From Gammaproteobacteria bacterium UBA5078 (lineage in GTDB: Bacteria > Pseudomonadota > Gammaproteobacteria > Pseudomonadales > Pseudohongiellaceae), in assembly GCA_002416505.1 (NCBI GenBank), contig DIAM01000017.1, positions 143,549-207,548 on the forward strand: a DNA stretch of 64,000 bases, written 5' to 3'. This document shows positions 9,046-17,475 of the stretch, piece after piece; position 1 is the first letter of the stretch, and every line of letters begins with the position of its first letter. The notes beneath the pieces are model-generated. The model saw only the letters and a list, made by a program, of their open reading frames with translations. It made no database searches and was not told the origin of the DNA. A program made the position numbers and the translations under genes.

Positions 9046-9696
9046 ATGCTGAAAACCTTCCTTAATATTCTAAGAGAGAATCGCAGTTTTTTCGTGTTTC
9101 TATTATTAATGTCTGTTTTCAGAAGCGGCATCGCCGATTGGAACGTGGTGCCCAGTGGTTCGATGAAACCGACCATCGTGGAAGGCGATCGCATACTAGT
9201 GAATAAACTCGCCTACGATGTGCAGGTGCCTTTTTTATACCACTCCCTCAAGAAGTTGAGCGATCCGCAGCGTGGCGACATCATCGTTTTCGATTCGGAA
9301 GTGGCGCAGTTGCGACTAGTGAAACGTGTGGTAGGAATGCCGGGTGATGTCGTCGAGATGGTGGACAATCAGCTCTATATTAACGGGCAGGCACTGCAAT
9401 ACGATGTCCTGAAGACACACCAAGATCAAGTCGATGAGAGAGAGGACTTGCTCGGTGTCGTGCACATCGTGCGCCTGAATCGAGATGGTTCGCGCCTGTC
9501 TTCGTTCGCAAAAATTCAGGTGCCAGAGGAATATTATTTGGCCTTGGGAGATAACCGTGACAATAGTTCGGACTCCCGCGTGATCGGATTCGTGCCGCGC
9601 CATGAGATTATCGGTCGTGCTAAGACGGTAGTATTGTCGGTGGACTATGACCACTACTATTTGCCACGCAGTGAACGCTTCTGGAAAACGCTCTAG
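9046..9696 (+). CDS. lepB: Signal peptidase I, short form
   Basis: Membrane-bound serine protease that removes Sec and Tat signal peptides on the periplasmic side. The 216-residue protein has one N-terminal membrane segment, the catalytic serine at 39 in VPSGSMKPT, the general-base lysine at 93 in LVKRVVGMPGD, and the box GDNRDNSSDSR with family spacing. It is about 100 residues shorter than E. coli LepB and lacks the second N-terminal helix. It sits 22 bases after matB with its own AGGAG site, not next to lepA-rnc-era, so it is probably a paralogue of the housekeeping enzyme. Confidence 0.95.
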   Translation: MLKTFLNILRENRSFFVFLLLMSVFRSGIADWNVVPSGSMKPTIVEGDRILVNKLAYDVQVPFLYHSLKKLSDPQRGDIIVFDSEVAQLRLVKRVVGMPGDVVEMVDNQLYINGQALQYDVLKTHQDQVDEREDLLGVVHIVRLNRDGSRLSSFAKIQVPEEYYLALGDNRDNSSDSRVIGFVPRHEIIGRAKTVVLSVDYDHYYLPRSERFWKTL

Positions 9697-9704
9697 TAGT
9701 TTGC

Positions 9705-9724
9705 CGGCACCGAAGACGGTGCCG
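9705..9724 (+). terminator. Hairpin downstream of lepB
   Basis: Perfect 8-bp stem CGGCACCG/CGGTGCCG with an AAGA tetraloop, nine bases after the lepB stop. Only a weak U-run follows, so termination efficiency is uncertain. The rest of the gap to rnk (to 9968) shows nothing else I can name. Confidence 0.55.
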
Positions 9725-9968
9725 TTGCTGTCCGCACGGCCGCGCTAGATAGCGCTAAATTATCCATAACCTATTGATAGTGCTTGATATTCAATAAACT
9801 GCATTTAGCTCCTGCCGCGCCATTTCCTGCCTGCTATTTCGTATTGACTACAGCTACTGCACAATGCGACCATCAGCCGTAGTTCATCGAAAACGCTGTT
9901 CGCCTATACCGCAACACTCCCCGCAAACGATGAATCCCATTCGGTCACTAAATAACACGAGAAGAGGA

Positions 9969-10382
9969 ATGAACACGAAAGCTAATATTGTAATTTCGTC
10001 ATTGGACGCAGAAAGATTGGAACGCCTAATCGATGCATTGCCGGTTAGCGCCCATGCCATCGGTGAAAAATTGGAGGAGGAACTCGCCCGCGCGGAGATT
10101 GTCGAGCCACGCGGTATGCCGCCGACAGTGGTGACGATGAACTCCACTGTGCGGTTCAAGGTCGATTCTTCCAAAGAGGAATTTACAATGACCCTGGTCT
10201 ACCCCAAGGATGTGGATGTGGCCAACAATAAGATATCCATTCTTGCGCCTGTGGGCAGTGCCATGCTCGGGCTAGCGCAAGGCGCCGAACTCGAGTGGCC
10301 GAAGCCAGGGTTTGGTACGCTGAAAGTTCATATCGAAGAGGTGACCTATCAGCCCGAACGCGCGGGGGACTATCATCGCTAA
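9969..10382 (+). CDS. rnk: Rnk-like regulator of nucleoside diphosphate kinase (GreA/GreB C-terminal fold)
   Basis: A 137-residue protein with the Rnk layout: a short N-terminal helical hairpin (SLDAERLERLIDALP...EKLEEELARAEIV) and the FKBP-like GreA/B C-terminal domain (VTMNSTVRFKVD, TMTLVYPKD, ISILAPVGSAMLGLAQGAELEWP). Rnk binds RNA polymerase but lacks the long coiled coil needed for transcript cleavage. The start at 9969, right after AGAGGA, is preferred to 9864, whose extra 35 residues look non-coding. It stands alone between two hairpins. Confidence 0.9.
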   Translation: MNTKANIVISSLDAERLERLIDALPVSAHAIGEKLEEELARAEIVEPRGMPPTVVTMNSTVRFKVDSSKEEFTMTLVYPKDVDVANNKISILAPVGSAMLGLAQGAELEWPKPGFGTLKVHIEEVTYQPERAGDYHR

Positions 10383-10432
10383 GGGTTCGCTCGTTCACAC
10401 CTGTTCTATAGCAACAGAGGCATCTTCAATAG

Positions 10433-10459
10433 CACGCAGCACTCGCAGGAGTGCTCGTG
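10433..10459 (+). terminator. Hairpin downstream of rnk
   Basis: CACG-AGCACTC pairs with GAGTGCT-CGTG around a GCAG loop, with one bulged base, 50 bases after the rnk stop. It is followed by CCTTTG, a poor U-tract. The remaining 220 bases to the next gene hold no ORF or structure that I can support. Confidence 0.45.
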
Positions 10460-10679
10460 CCTTTGTAATCATGAGCATTTTTGGCACATTAAATTTCCTT
10501 GCTCCCCTTTACGGGGCATGACTGACTCATTAGGTGCAGGCCTAGGTGATATCCTCTTCCGGTAGACGCCGCGTCACCCCTAGTGGCAGAGCTCGCAAGA
10601 ACCCGCTCATCCATTTGGCATAGAAGATGCTGTTTTTTTGTTTTCCCCAATTACCGCTGCAAGGCTGTCGGAGGCAAGA

Positions 10680-12218
10680 ATGCACAATAATGACCTCGAA
10701 AAACAACTCATTAGTCGACGCAAGATATTGGCAGGAGCAGGTGCTGCCCTAGGTGCGGGTTTATTGCCCGGTGCAATCGTAGGGGCGCAGCAACCGGGCG
10801 CGCCGCGCAGTGCGAGTGCAGTGCCAAGTTCGAGTGTGGTGTTCACCCATACCACGGTCGTTACAAATGATGCGCAGAGGCGCACCCTGCTCGATGTGGC
10901 ACTTGCCGTAAACGATGGCGTCATTGCCGCGATAGGCGATAGCGATGCGATACTGGCGCAATTTCCGAATGCGGAGGTCATCGACGGGAGTCGCAAGGCT
11001 CTCTTGCCCGGACTTATAAATTGTCATGCTCACCTAGCAGCCTCCTTGGAGCGCGGCTTCAACGAGGATTTCGGCTTTCCAAACTCCCTCAATTTGCCGA
11101 TTAGTCCCGGTAGCCTCATCTCTGAGGAGGAGGCGACAATAATGTCGGTGGTCGCCGCATTGGAAGGTATTCGCAGTGGCACAACCACGATGGTGCAGAA
11201 CACCGGGGGTATTGCTAGGGATGCTGCGGCCCTAGCAACGACGGGGCTGCGCTGGGTGTTTGCGGAATCGGTGCGCGATATTGAGACGGTCGATGGCCCC
11301 ATGTCTCCGCCGCGACTAGCGGCTAGCGTGCCGCCAACATTTTCCGATCGACTGCGCGTGGAGGGGATGCAAAACATTGCAGACCTACACAGCGCATGGC
11401 ATGGCAAGTCCAATGGCAAGATCAGTGTATTTCCCGCCGCGGCACTAACCGAGCTCTCGTCGCCACAGTTACTGCGTGACGTGCGCGAGTTTGCGGAGCG
11501 CTACGACCTTGGCTACACCATTCACATGACGCAGTCAGTGGCGGAAGTGGATTTCATGTTGCGCTACCATGGCGTTCGGCCGGCACTGTTCCTCGACCGA
11601 CACGACTTCCTAGGCCCGCGTCTGTTTGCCGCGCATGCGCGCTACTGCGATGCCACAGAGATCGCGGCACTGGCCCGCACCAAGACGATCATCACCCATC
11701 AAGCGGCGATGGCTGCGAATCGGGGGGTGAATCCCCCTATCAGCGCCTTGCGTGCCGCTGGCTGCACGATAGCCAATGGCACTGACAACAATAATAATGA
11801 CATGCTGCATGTCATGAAAACGGCTATCTCCCTAGAGCGTATTCAGCGCAACGATGAGATAGCGGGTACTCTTCCTCAACCGGAGGATATGCTCGCCGAC
11901 GCCGCCGGCGGGGGCTCCCATGCGGTCAATCAGGCCAGTAGCCTAGGGTCCCTAGAGGTGGGAAAGAAGGCCGATCTGCTGGTGCTCGATCGCATGAAAC
12001 CTCATCTCACCCCGTCAGGACGTGTGCTCTCCGTGTGGATTCACAACGGCCAGCCTTCGGATATCGAGAGCGTGATGATCGATGGCGAATTCGTGATGCG
12101 CGATCACAAGATACTCACGGTCGATGAGGCTGCGATTGTGGAGGAAGCCTTCAAGATTTCCGAGCGAGTGTGGGGCAGGATTCTGCGCGACGGTGCGCTG
12201 CCTTTGCCGCGTTTTTAG
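10680..12218 (+). CDS. Tat-exported amidohydrolase family protein (cytosine deaminase / TrzA-AtzA-like)
   Basis: A 512-residue metal-dependent hydrolase. The N-terminus has a Tat-type signal (SRRKILAGAGAALGAG) and an alanine-rich cleavage region. The TIM-barrel core shows the first metal pair in LINCHAHLAA, a later HMTQ histidine, the HQAAMAANRG loop and the aspartate in NGTDNNNND, the set seen in subtype III amidohydrolases acting on ring deamination or dechlorination substrates. Start 10680 follows GGAGG and places the signal peptide at the N-terminus. Substrate unknown; periplasmic location suggests scavenging of external heterocycles. Neighbouring genes give no clue. Confidence 0.82.
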   Translation: MHNNDLEKQLISRRKILAGAGAALGAGLLPGAIVGAQQPGAPRSASAVPSSSVVFTHTTVVTNDAQRRTLLDVALAVNDGVIAAIGDSDAILAQFPNAEVIDGSRKALLPGLINCHAHLAASLERGFNEDFGFPNSLNLPISPGSLISEEEATIMSVVAALEGIRSGTTTMVQNTGGIARDAAALATTGLRWVFAESVRDIETVDGPMSPPRLAASVPPTFSDRLRVEGMQNIADLHSAWHGKSNGKISVFPAAALTELSSPQLLRDVREFAERYDLGYTIHMTQSVAEVDFMLRYHGVRPALFLDRHDFLGPRLFAAHARYCDATEIAALARTKTIITHQAAMAANRGVNPPISALRAAGCTIANGTDNNNNDMLHVMKTAISLERIQRNDEIAGTLPQPEDMLADAAGGGSHAVNQASSLGSLEVGKKADLLVLDRMKPHLTPSGRVLSVWIHNGQPSDIESVMIDGEFVMRDHKILTVDEAAIVEEAFKISERVWGRILRDGALPLPRF

Positions 12219-12298
12219 TCGATGCGGCGGGCGTGTTTCTGGTGTCTCACCGCGTTCTATGTTGCAATTAGCTATCGCAATCGTAATTCAAAATTAGT

Positions 12299-12571
12299 AT
12301 GCAGCAGAGGTACAAGGTGGCGCAGATAAACTTCAGCGATGAGGAGAAGCAGGCGATAGGGCAGAAGGTGCAGCGCTATGTCGCTGAAGAATTTGACCTC
12401 GAGATTGGGCAGTTCGACGCAGAATTCTTGCTCGATTTTTTCGCTCAGGAGATCGGCGGATATTTTTATAATCGCGGTCTTTACGACTCTCAAGCGGTGC
12501 TAGAGAAAAAGATCGAAGAGATTGGAGAGGCGATCTTGCAGTTAGAGAAGGCAACCCAGCTCAAGCGCTAA
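12299..12571 (+). CDS. DUF2164 family protein
   Basis: A 90-residue soluble helical protein matching DUF2164: INFSDEEKQAI near the start, then EFDLEIGQFDAEFLLDFFAQEIGGYFYNRGLYD, which is the highly conserved core, and a coiled C-terminal helix. The function of the family is unknown. There is no partner gene; the methyltransferase-like gene downstream is on the other strand and convergent. Confidence 0.9.
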   Translation: MQQRYKVAQINFSDEEKQAIGQKVQRYVAEEFDLEIGQFDAEFLLDFFAQEIGGYFYNRGLYDSQAVLEKKIEEIGEAILQLEKATQLKR

Positions 12572-12603
12572 GCCGAGCGCCTCTCTTGGCCGCGCGTCCG
12601 TGC

Positions 12604-13347
12604 TCAACGGGCCGTAAATTTGTACACGAACTTGGAGGTCTGACCCTGAATCTGCGGGTCGAACACACTCAAGCTCAGGTCGTCTTCGGGATTATTTAAT
12701 AGCTGCGAGTCGGCCACGAACTCGAAGCCATGGGACGCGAAGTCTGCTTTCGTAAACTCTGGGTCGATGCGGTGCAAGGTGTTACCAAGGCTAGAGCCTG
12801 TGCCGACCTCGCCCAGGTGATCGAGGATGAGCACGGTGCCACCAGGCTTCAATAGGCGCTGTAGGGCAGGGTAGAAGGTTTCCGGGGTCACCGTCCAACC
12901 GTCTGCGCTATAATAGACATCGTGATAAGCCATGCTCAATATAATGAAGTCGACCGAGTGTTCCGGCACATTCATCGCGTCCAATTCTGCGTCGAGACGC
13001 TGCACATTGGGCAGTCTATTTCCCGCAAGACGCGCTTCAATCGCATCGCCAGAGAAACTGAGATAGGCCCCGTTATTCTGCATATAAACCTTGCCTGACC
13101 TGCCCACTACGCTGCTAAGCAGCTCGGAGAAATAACCTCCACCTGCAAACATATCCAGTGCCGTGTCCCCTGGCTTTACCCCTGCAAAGCGCAGTACAGC
13201 GGCGGGCTTAAAGCTCTCATCACGGGCATGATCTGGCATCGGCCGGGAGGGCATGCTGACCGCGTCATCATAGATATCGGCATGGACTGTGGAGGCGACG
13301 CAAAACGCGAAGGCGGCAAGCACTGCTCTTACTGTTGATGTGTTCAT
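12604..13347 (-). CDS. Exported class I SAM methyltransferase-fold protein (COG4798-like), copy 1
   Basis: A 247-residue protein with a clear Sec signal peptide (residues 1-23, ending VHA) followed by a Rossmann methyltransferase core: KPGDTALDMFAGGGYFSELLS is motif I, and KPGGTVLILDHLG is the post-motif strand. It shares GKVYMQN, ARLAGnRLpNVqRL, a YH pair and LLnNPeDDlSLsVFD with the protein at 19823-20569, so the two are paralogues. The start at 13347 gives the signal peptide; 13413 would bury it. SAM is not normally found in the periplasm, so substrate and even methyltransferase activity are open. Confidence 0.8.
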   Translation of the reverse strand: MNTSTVRAVLAAFAFCVASTVHADIYDDAVSMPSRPMPDHARDESFKPAAVLRFAGVKPGDTALDMFAGGGYFSELLSSVVGRSGKVYMQNNGAYLSFSGDAIEARLAGNRLPNVQRLDAELDAMNVPEHSVDFIILSMAYHDVYYSADGWTVTPETFYPALQRLLKPGGTVLILDHLGEVGTGSSLGNTLHRIDPEFTKADFASHGFEFVADSQLLNNPEDDLSLSVFDPQIQGQTSKFVYKFTAR

Positions 13348-13493
13348 GTTGATCCCTGCAATCAGTGAGTGAGATGCGCGATTATTATGAGCGCAAGGCT
13401 TGTCCGCTGGCAATGTTCAATTGAATGTAGCGCCCGTTTCCCGCTAGACTCCTAGGGTCGGCTTTTTGCAGCGAATAAGAATAAGAGACTGTT

Positions 13494-14291
13494 ATGAATA
13501 GGCGAATCCTGTTAGTCCTCTGTACCTGCCTTGGTTTGCTCTTTGGCGTCGTCATATGGCGGGGCGCGGGGCTGCCCGTTGTCGCACCGGGGAATGCTGT
13601 GGTGGCGGTGCAATCTGGCGAGGGTCGCGGCGAAGAGTCCTCACACGCGCAGGCATCGGCCACGGCCGATTCAGGGCAGAGCGCCGCCGCACAAGCTCAG
13701 GTCGCGAACTCACTCGCGGCCGCAGCCGAAGAGCAATCTGCAGAAAATAGCGAAGCACCGGCCTCCCAGCTTCGCGACAGCAACGACGCGCTCGGTACTG
13801 GCGCAGGCGCGGCGAACACGCCCTCGCCAGTGGCTGGCGAGGCGCTAGTGTTGAGTGTCTCGATGTTTGCAGCGATAGAGGATGTGCAGCAGCTGCAGTT
13901 GGGCGGGCAGTGGGAGCAATCACTGGACATACTCAATGCACTCTATGAGGGGTTCGACCAGCTCAATAGCTTCGAACAGACCACCTTATTAAATTTTTAT
14001 ACCAATACGCTACTGCGATTCGAGATGTGGCCAGAATCGATCGGAGCGTTTTCCCGTATGCTAACGATTCCGGATTTGCGACCCGACATAGGGGCGAGGG
14101 CGCTCATGGCGCTGGGTCAATTGCACGCACGAGTTGGAGAGTACGCCGCCTCGATCTCCTATCTTAGGAGTTGGCAGGATGTGACGGTGGGAATGGAGAA
14201 TATGGAGCGCAGCAACGCGAGAGTCAGTGAGCTACTCGAGCAATCCCGCCTTGGCTTGCAGCAAGCGAACCTAGAGGAGCGGGTCAGGTGA
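13494..14291 (+). CDS. Membrane-anchored TPR-like protein of unknown function
   Basis: 265 residues: an N-terminal membrane anchor or signal (3-22), a low-complexity Ala/Ser/Gln/Glu linker (about 35-115), then helical repeats resembling tetratricopeptides (EQSLDILNALYEGFDQLNS, ARALMALGQLHARVGEYAASISYL). The layout, anchor-linker-TPR, suits a periplasmic scaffold. The linker is GC-rich and biased but stays in frame. It overlaps the next gene by four bases (GTGA), so both are probably made together, yet I know of no functional link between a TPR protein and a racemase. Confidence 0.6.
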   Translation: MNRRILLVLCTCLGLLFGVVIWRGAGLPVVAPGNAVVAVQSGEGRGEESSHAQASATADSGQSAAAQAQVANSLAAAAEEQSAENSEAPASQLRDSNDALGTGAGAANTPSPVAGEALVLSVSMFAAIEDVQQLQLGGQWEQSLDILNALYEGFDQLNSFEQTTLLNFYTNTLLRFEMWPESIGAFSRMLTIPDLRPDIGARALMALGQLHARVGEYAASISYLRSWQDVTVGMENMERSNARVSELLEQSRLGLQQANLEERVR

Positions 14292-14977
14292 AGACAATTG
14301 GCATGTTGGGTGGCATGAGTTGGGAGTCGACGCTGAGTTATTATCGTGCTCTCAATCTTGGTGTTAAGAGCGCTCTTGGCGGGCTGCATTCGGCGAGGAT
14401 ACTCCTCAATAGTGTTGATTTTGCGCAGATCGAAGCGCTGCAACACGAGGGTCGTTGGGATGAGACTGCTTTGATCCTCGCCGATGCAGCCGCGGCGCTA
14501 GAGACGGCGGGCGCGGATTTTCTCATGATCTGTACCAACACCATGCACAAAGTGGCCCCACAGATTCAGGCGCGCATCAGTATCCCTCTACTGCATATCG
14601 CCGATGCGACTGGGAGCGTGTTGCGCAAAGACGGCGTGAAGAGAGTCGGCCTCCTAGGCACGCGTTTTACGATGGAACAGGATTTCTATCGCGAGCGCAT
14701 TCAGGCGCAGGGCATTGCCGTGATTGTGCCGGATCAAAGTGCGCGTGATTTAGTACACGGCGTGATCTACGAGGAGCTCTGCCTGGGGAAAATTAAGGCG
14801 GAGTCGAAAGCTAAGTTTCTCGGTATCGTGGATGCGCTCGCGGGGGCAGGCGCCGAGGCCGTGATTCTTGGCTGCACCGAGATAGCGTTGCTCATTCAGC
14901 AGGAAGACACTCAGATACCGCTGTACGATACGACGGCCATCCATGCCGAGCAGGCAGTGCTGCTGGCACTTGCTTAG
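14288..14977 (+). CDS. Aspartate/glutamate racemase family protein (YgeA-like)
   Basis: 229 residues with the two-cysteine, cofactor-independent racemase fold: the N-terminal MLGGMSWEST loop, the first catalytic cysteine in LMICTNTMHK (about residue 82), and the second in AVILGCTEIALL near 197. Closest in type to YgeA/RacX broad-spectrum amino acid racemases. The start is GTG at 14288, inside the end of the TPR-like gene. Product D-amino acids could serve the cell wall or signalling; this is not decided by context. Confidence 0.88.
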   Translation: MKTIGMLGGMSWESTLSYYRALNLGVKSALGGLHSARILLNSVDFAQIEALQHEGRWDETALILADAAAALETAGADFLMICTNTMHKVAPQIQARISIPLLHIADATGSVLRKDGVKRVGLLGTRFTMEQDFYRERIQAQGIAVIVPDQSARDLVHGVIYEELCLGKIKAESKAKFLGIVDALAGAGAEAVILGCTEIALLIQQEDTQIPLYDTTAIHAEQAVLLALA

Positions 14978-15045
14978 AGCGGTCGCATTGACCCGAGTTG
15001 TTTGCGATACTTCGGGGCGTTTTCAAAATCGATTGCTAGAGGATA

Positions 15046-15279
15046 GTGCGAGTGAACGAACAGCTCTTATTAGAGGCGATCAATCAGACAATGCCCTTCG
15101 GTAAGTATCGTGGCCGCAAATTGTTAGAGTTGCCCGAACCCTATCTGGTGTGGTTTCACAATCAGGGTTTTCCCTCGGGTAAGCTTGGGGAGCAACTGGC
15201 CTTGATGCACGAGGTCAAAGTCAATGGCCTAGAAACGCTGCTATACCCCTTGATGAAGAACGCTGCCCCGCGCAGATGA
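15046..15279 (+). CDS. DUF3820 family protein
   Basis: A 77-residue protein with the DUF3820 core MPFGKYRGRKLLELPEPYLVW and the following FPSGKLGEQLALMHEVKVNGLE. A Pseudomonas member has been called a quorum-sensing-regulated virulence factor, but the family function is not known. The start is GTG; both 15046 and 15052 are possible, giving the same core. Its stop codon is next to the stop of the convergent hydrolase at 15281. Confidence 0.88.
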   Translation: MRVNEQLLLEAINQTMPFGKYRGRKLLELPEPYLVWFHNQGFPSGKLGEQLALMHEVKVNGLETLLYPLMKNAAPRR

Positions 15280-15280
15280 G

Positions 15281-17317
15281 CTAGGGCGTTGGCTCCTCAA
15301 AAACTTCCGCATTCTCGCTCGCTATATTCATGAAATTAGCCTTGAACTCTGGCAGCAGATAACCCTGCTGGATAAGGGACTCGGTGGCTACTTCGTACTC
15401 TCTTAAATATTCTTGCGCGCCGGAATAACGCTTGTTCAATGCGGGGCGAGGATCCTCATTGGCTTGTGCCTGCGCAGGTGTCGCGGCGAAGGGGATATAA
15501 CCCCCCGACAGTCTGGCCAACTCCGTCTCGGCTCCCGAGAGGGGGTTGCGTAAGTTCCAAGGCACGAAGGTGCCAAGTGGCACTGCTGTCAGTGGAGGCA
15601 GGATGGTGCTGCCTGGCAGATCGTTGTTGTCGCGATTAACCTTCGGCACTTTCGCGCCATACCAATCGTTGCTGAACATGGGGTGTAGGTCGATAATCCC
15701 CTGTTCCATGAAGCGCTCGCCGAAATTGCTAGAGCCGACCTGATACATCGCTTTGGGATGCCCGTAGCCGGGCAGTGTGCGCCAGGCTTCCGGGTTAATC
15801 GTCCCGTCGGCAAGATGAGAGGCCACTAGCGTGCCATCGGCGATCTTGGGGTAACGGCTGGGAGGGGGCAGGCTGCCGGTGCTAACCCAGTCGACCATCG
15901 CGACGAGGAGCGTGTTGGCGATGGGCGTCCAGAGGTTATGGTTGCTGGGCAATTGACCGAGGCCACGCCCGCCACTGGGAATGCCGCTGCCGGAGCCATG
16001 TTGGGACCCTCCGATTGTATAGAAGCGCACATTGTCGGGGATCTGCGCGTCCTGCGTGCCTTGGGGGTTCGTATGGGCCAGTGAGCCGCCGCGCACCCAA
16101 TACTCATTCGAGGTCTGGATGTGCATGACCTTGGGCTCGGTATTACTCATGCGAGATTGCTGCAGGATGCCATCGACGCGCCCGGAAAAGGGATCGGTAC
16201 TTTCTCCATAGGTGAAGGGGAAGTAGTCGTTAGGGTAGAGCAGATTCTCATGCTGGCCATTGGTGCGCGTGGGCATGGCGAAGCGCGTGTTAAACATGCC
16301 GAAACCCGCACCTGCGATGACAGGGACCACACCATCGAAGACCTTGCGACCCGCTAGGTCTTCATTGAAGCCGTGGTGAACGAATTGGCGCAGCAGGCGG
16401 CCACTCTGGGAGATGCCCCACGCTACGCTGTGTTCTATGTTCGGCACTGCTAGATTCGCAACTTGTGTCTGTAGGGCGGGGTCGTCGGTGCCGTTGCGAA
16501 GCAAAGACACCATGTCGCGAATTCCCGCCATTCCCGCGCCACTTAGCACCGGGTCTTTGGCCTCATAGATAAGCTCGTAAATTACTCCCGGTTCGAGGCC
16601 GCCGTCGAGGACGAGGCTGACCATCGGTTGGTTGGACTCGGGGGTAGGCATAATTGCGAAGCTGTATCGTTCACGCGCAATTGCGACGCGTGGATCCTGC
16701 TGATTGACGCGTTTAGTGAGAGTGGCCTCGTTCATCCCGCGGTCGCTCGGGGCATAGGCTAGGTGATTCTCTCCGGCGATGTTGATGTTATTGCCTGGTC
16801 GATCACTAATGATCTCGTAGCGAACCAGGCCCGTTACGGACTCTTCGCCGTTGTGCACGACGGGGGCGTGGAGGCGCAATCGATCCGCACCTGGGGTGAG
16901 CTCGTTGATCCAGCCCGTCACCAAATAGGTATAGCCCTTGCGGGTCAGTGGATAATCGAGACCGATCTCCGGTGGCAGTAGGCTGCCGCCGCGGTTGTTC
17001 ACGCTGTACAGCAAGGCATCGCTCACGGCGGCGCCTTTTGGTACATAGAGTTCGAAGTCCGTTGAGAATTCCACCAGTCCGGCCGCATTGCGAGGCGCTA
17101 GCCCTATATCGACTATGCGCCGATTGCCTGCCGCCATTGGGTCTAATGTGTAAAAAATCTCCCCTCTTATCGCCTCGTATTGGATGGCGGTACTTGCGTC
17201 TCCGAGTGTTTCGCGACTCTGAATCTCAATGCGGGATACCTCTGCCTGCGTAAGGGCGGCAGGGATGCAGCAAGCCAGAAAGCCGATGGCGCGAATAAGA
17301 CGGTGAGTGACTATCAT
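15281..17317 (-). CDS. Large exported alpha/beta hydrolase domain protein (Abhydrolase_10 type)
   Basis: 678 residues with a signal peptide (MIVTHRLIRAIGFLACCIPAALTQA at the chosen start, 17317). The middle contains the nucleophile elbow WGISQSGRLLRQF, and the downstream stretches GSQHGSG and GRGLGQLPSNHNLW fit the family. These proteins are common in marine and PAH- or steroid-degrading proteobacteria; their substrates are unknown. The longer frame from 17458 adds 47 residues that cross a Fur-box-like site and are unlikely to be translated. Divergent from the PepSY gene, so the two may share an iron-responsive control region. Confidence 0.75.
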   Translation of the reverse strand: MIVTHRLIRAIGFLACCIPAALTQAEVSRIEIQSRETLGDASTAIQYEAIRGEIFYTLDPMAAGNRRIVDIGLAPRNAAGLVEFSTDFELYVPKGAAVSDALLYSVNNRGGSLLPPEIGLDYPLTRKGYTYLVTGWINELTPGADRLRLHAPVVHNGEESVTGLVRYEIISDRPGNNINIAGENHLAYAPSDRGMNEATLTKRVNQQDPRVAIARERYSFAIMPTPESNQPMVSLVLDGGLEPGVIYELIYEAKDPVLSGAGMAGIRDMVSLLRNGTDDPALQTQVANLAVPNIEHSVAWGISQSGRLLRQFVHHGFNEDLAGRKVFDGVVPVIAGAGFGMFNTRFAMPTRTNGQHENLLYPNDYFPFTYGESTDPFSGRVDGILQQSRMSNTEPKVMHIQTSNEYWVRGGSLAHTNPQGTQDAQIPDNVRFYTIGGSQHGSGSGIPSGGRGLGQLPSNHNLWTPIANTLLVAMVDWVSTGSLPPPSRYPKIADGTLVASHLADGTINPEAWRTLPGYGHPKAMYQVGSSNFGERFMEQGIIDLHPMFSNDWYGAKVPKVNRDNNDLPGSTILPPLTAVPLGTFVPWNLRNPLSGAETELARLSGGYIPFAATPAQAQANEDPRPALNKRYSGAQEYLREYEVATESLIQQGYLLPEFKANFMNIASENAEVFEEPTP

Positions 17318-17424
17318 CAATTTCCTCGAAGGGTTGGTAGGCCCCGGAAACAGGGGCTGATCATCCACTAGTACAACACGTCTCCCCCCTTGCTGAAAAG
17401 CTCCTCTTTGCTTGCTAATGTGAA

Positions 17425-17439
17425 TAAGAATAATTATCA
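17425..17439. promoter_or_regulatory. Fur-box-like operator
   Basis: Read on the minus strand this is TGATAATTATTCTTA, matching the 7-1-7 Fur consensus TGATAATnATTATCA at 12 of 14 positions. It lies 37 bases before the PepSY gene and about 108 bases before the divergent hydrolase, inside an AT-rich stretch unlike its surroundings. It predicts repression of one or both genes when iron is plentiful. Confidence 0.6.
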
Positions 17440-17475
17440 TTAGCCTTCCCTCATTCAAGTAGAAGATTTTTGGCG

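Noticed and set aside
17318..17458. N-terminal extension of the exported hydrolase
   Set aside because: It would hide the signal peptide and runs through the Fur-box-like site.
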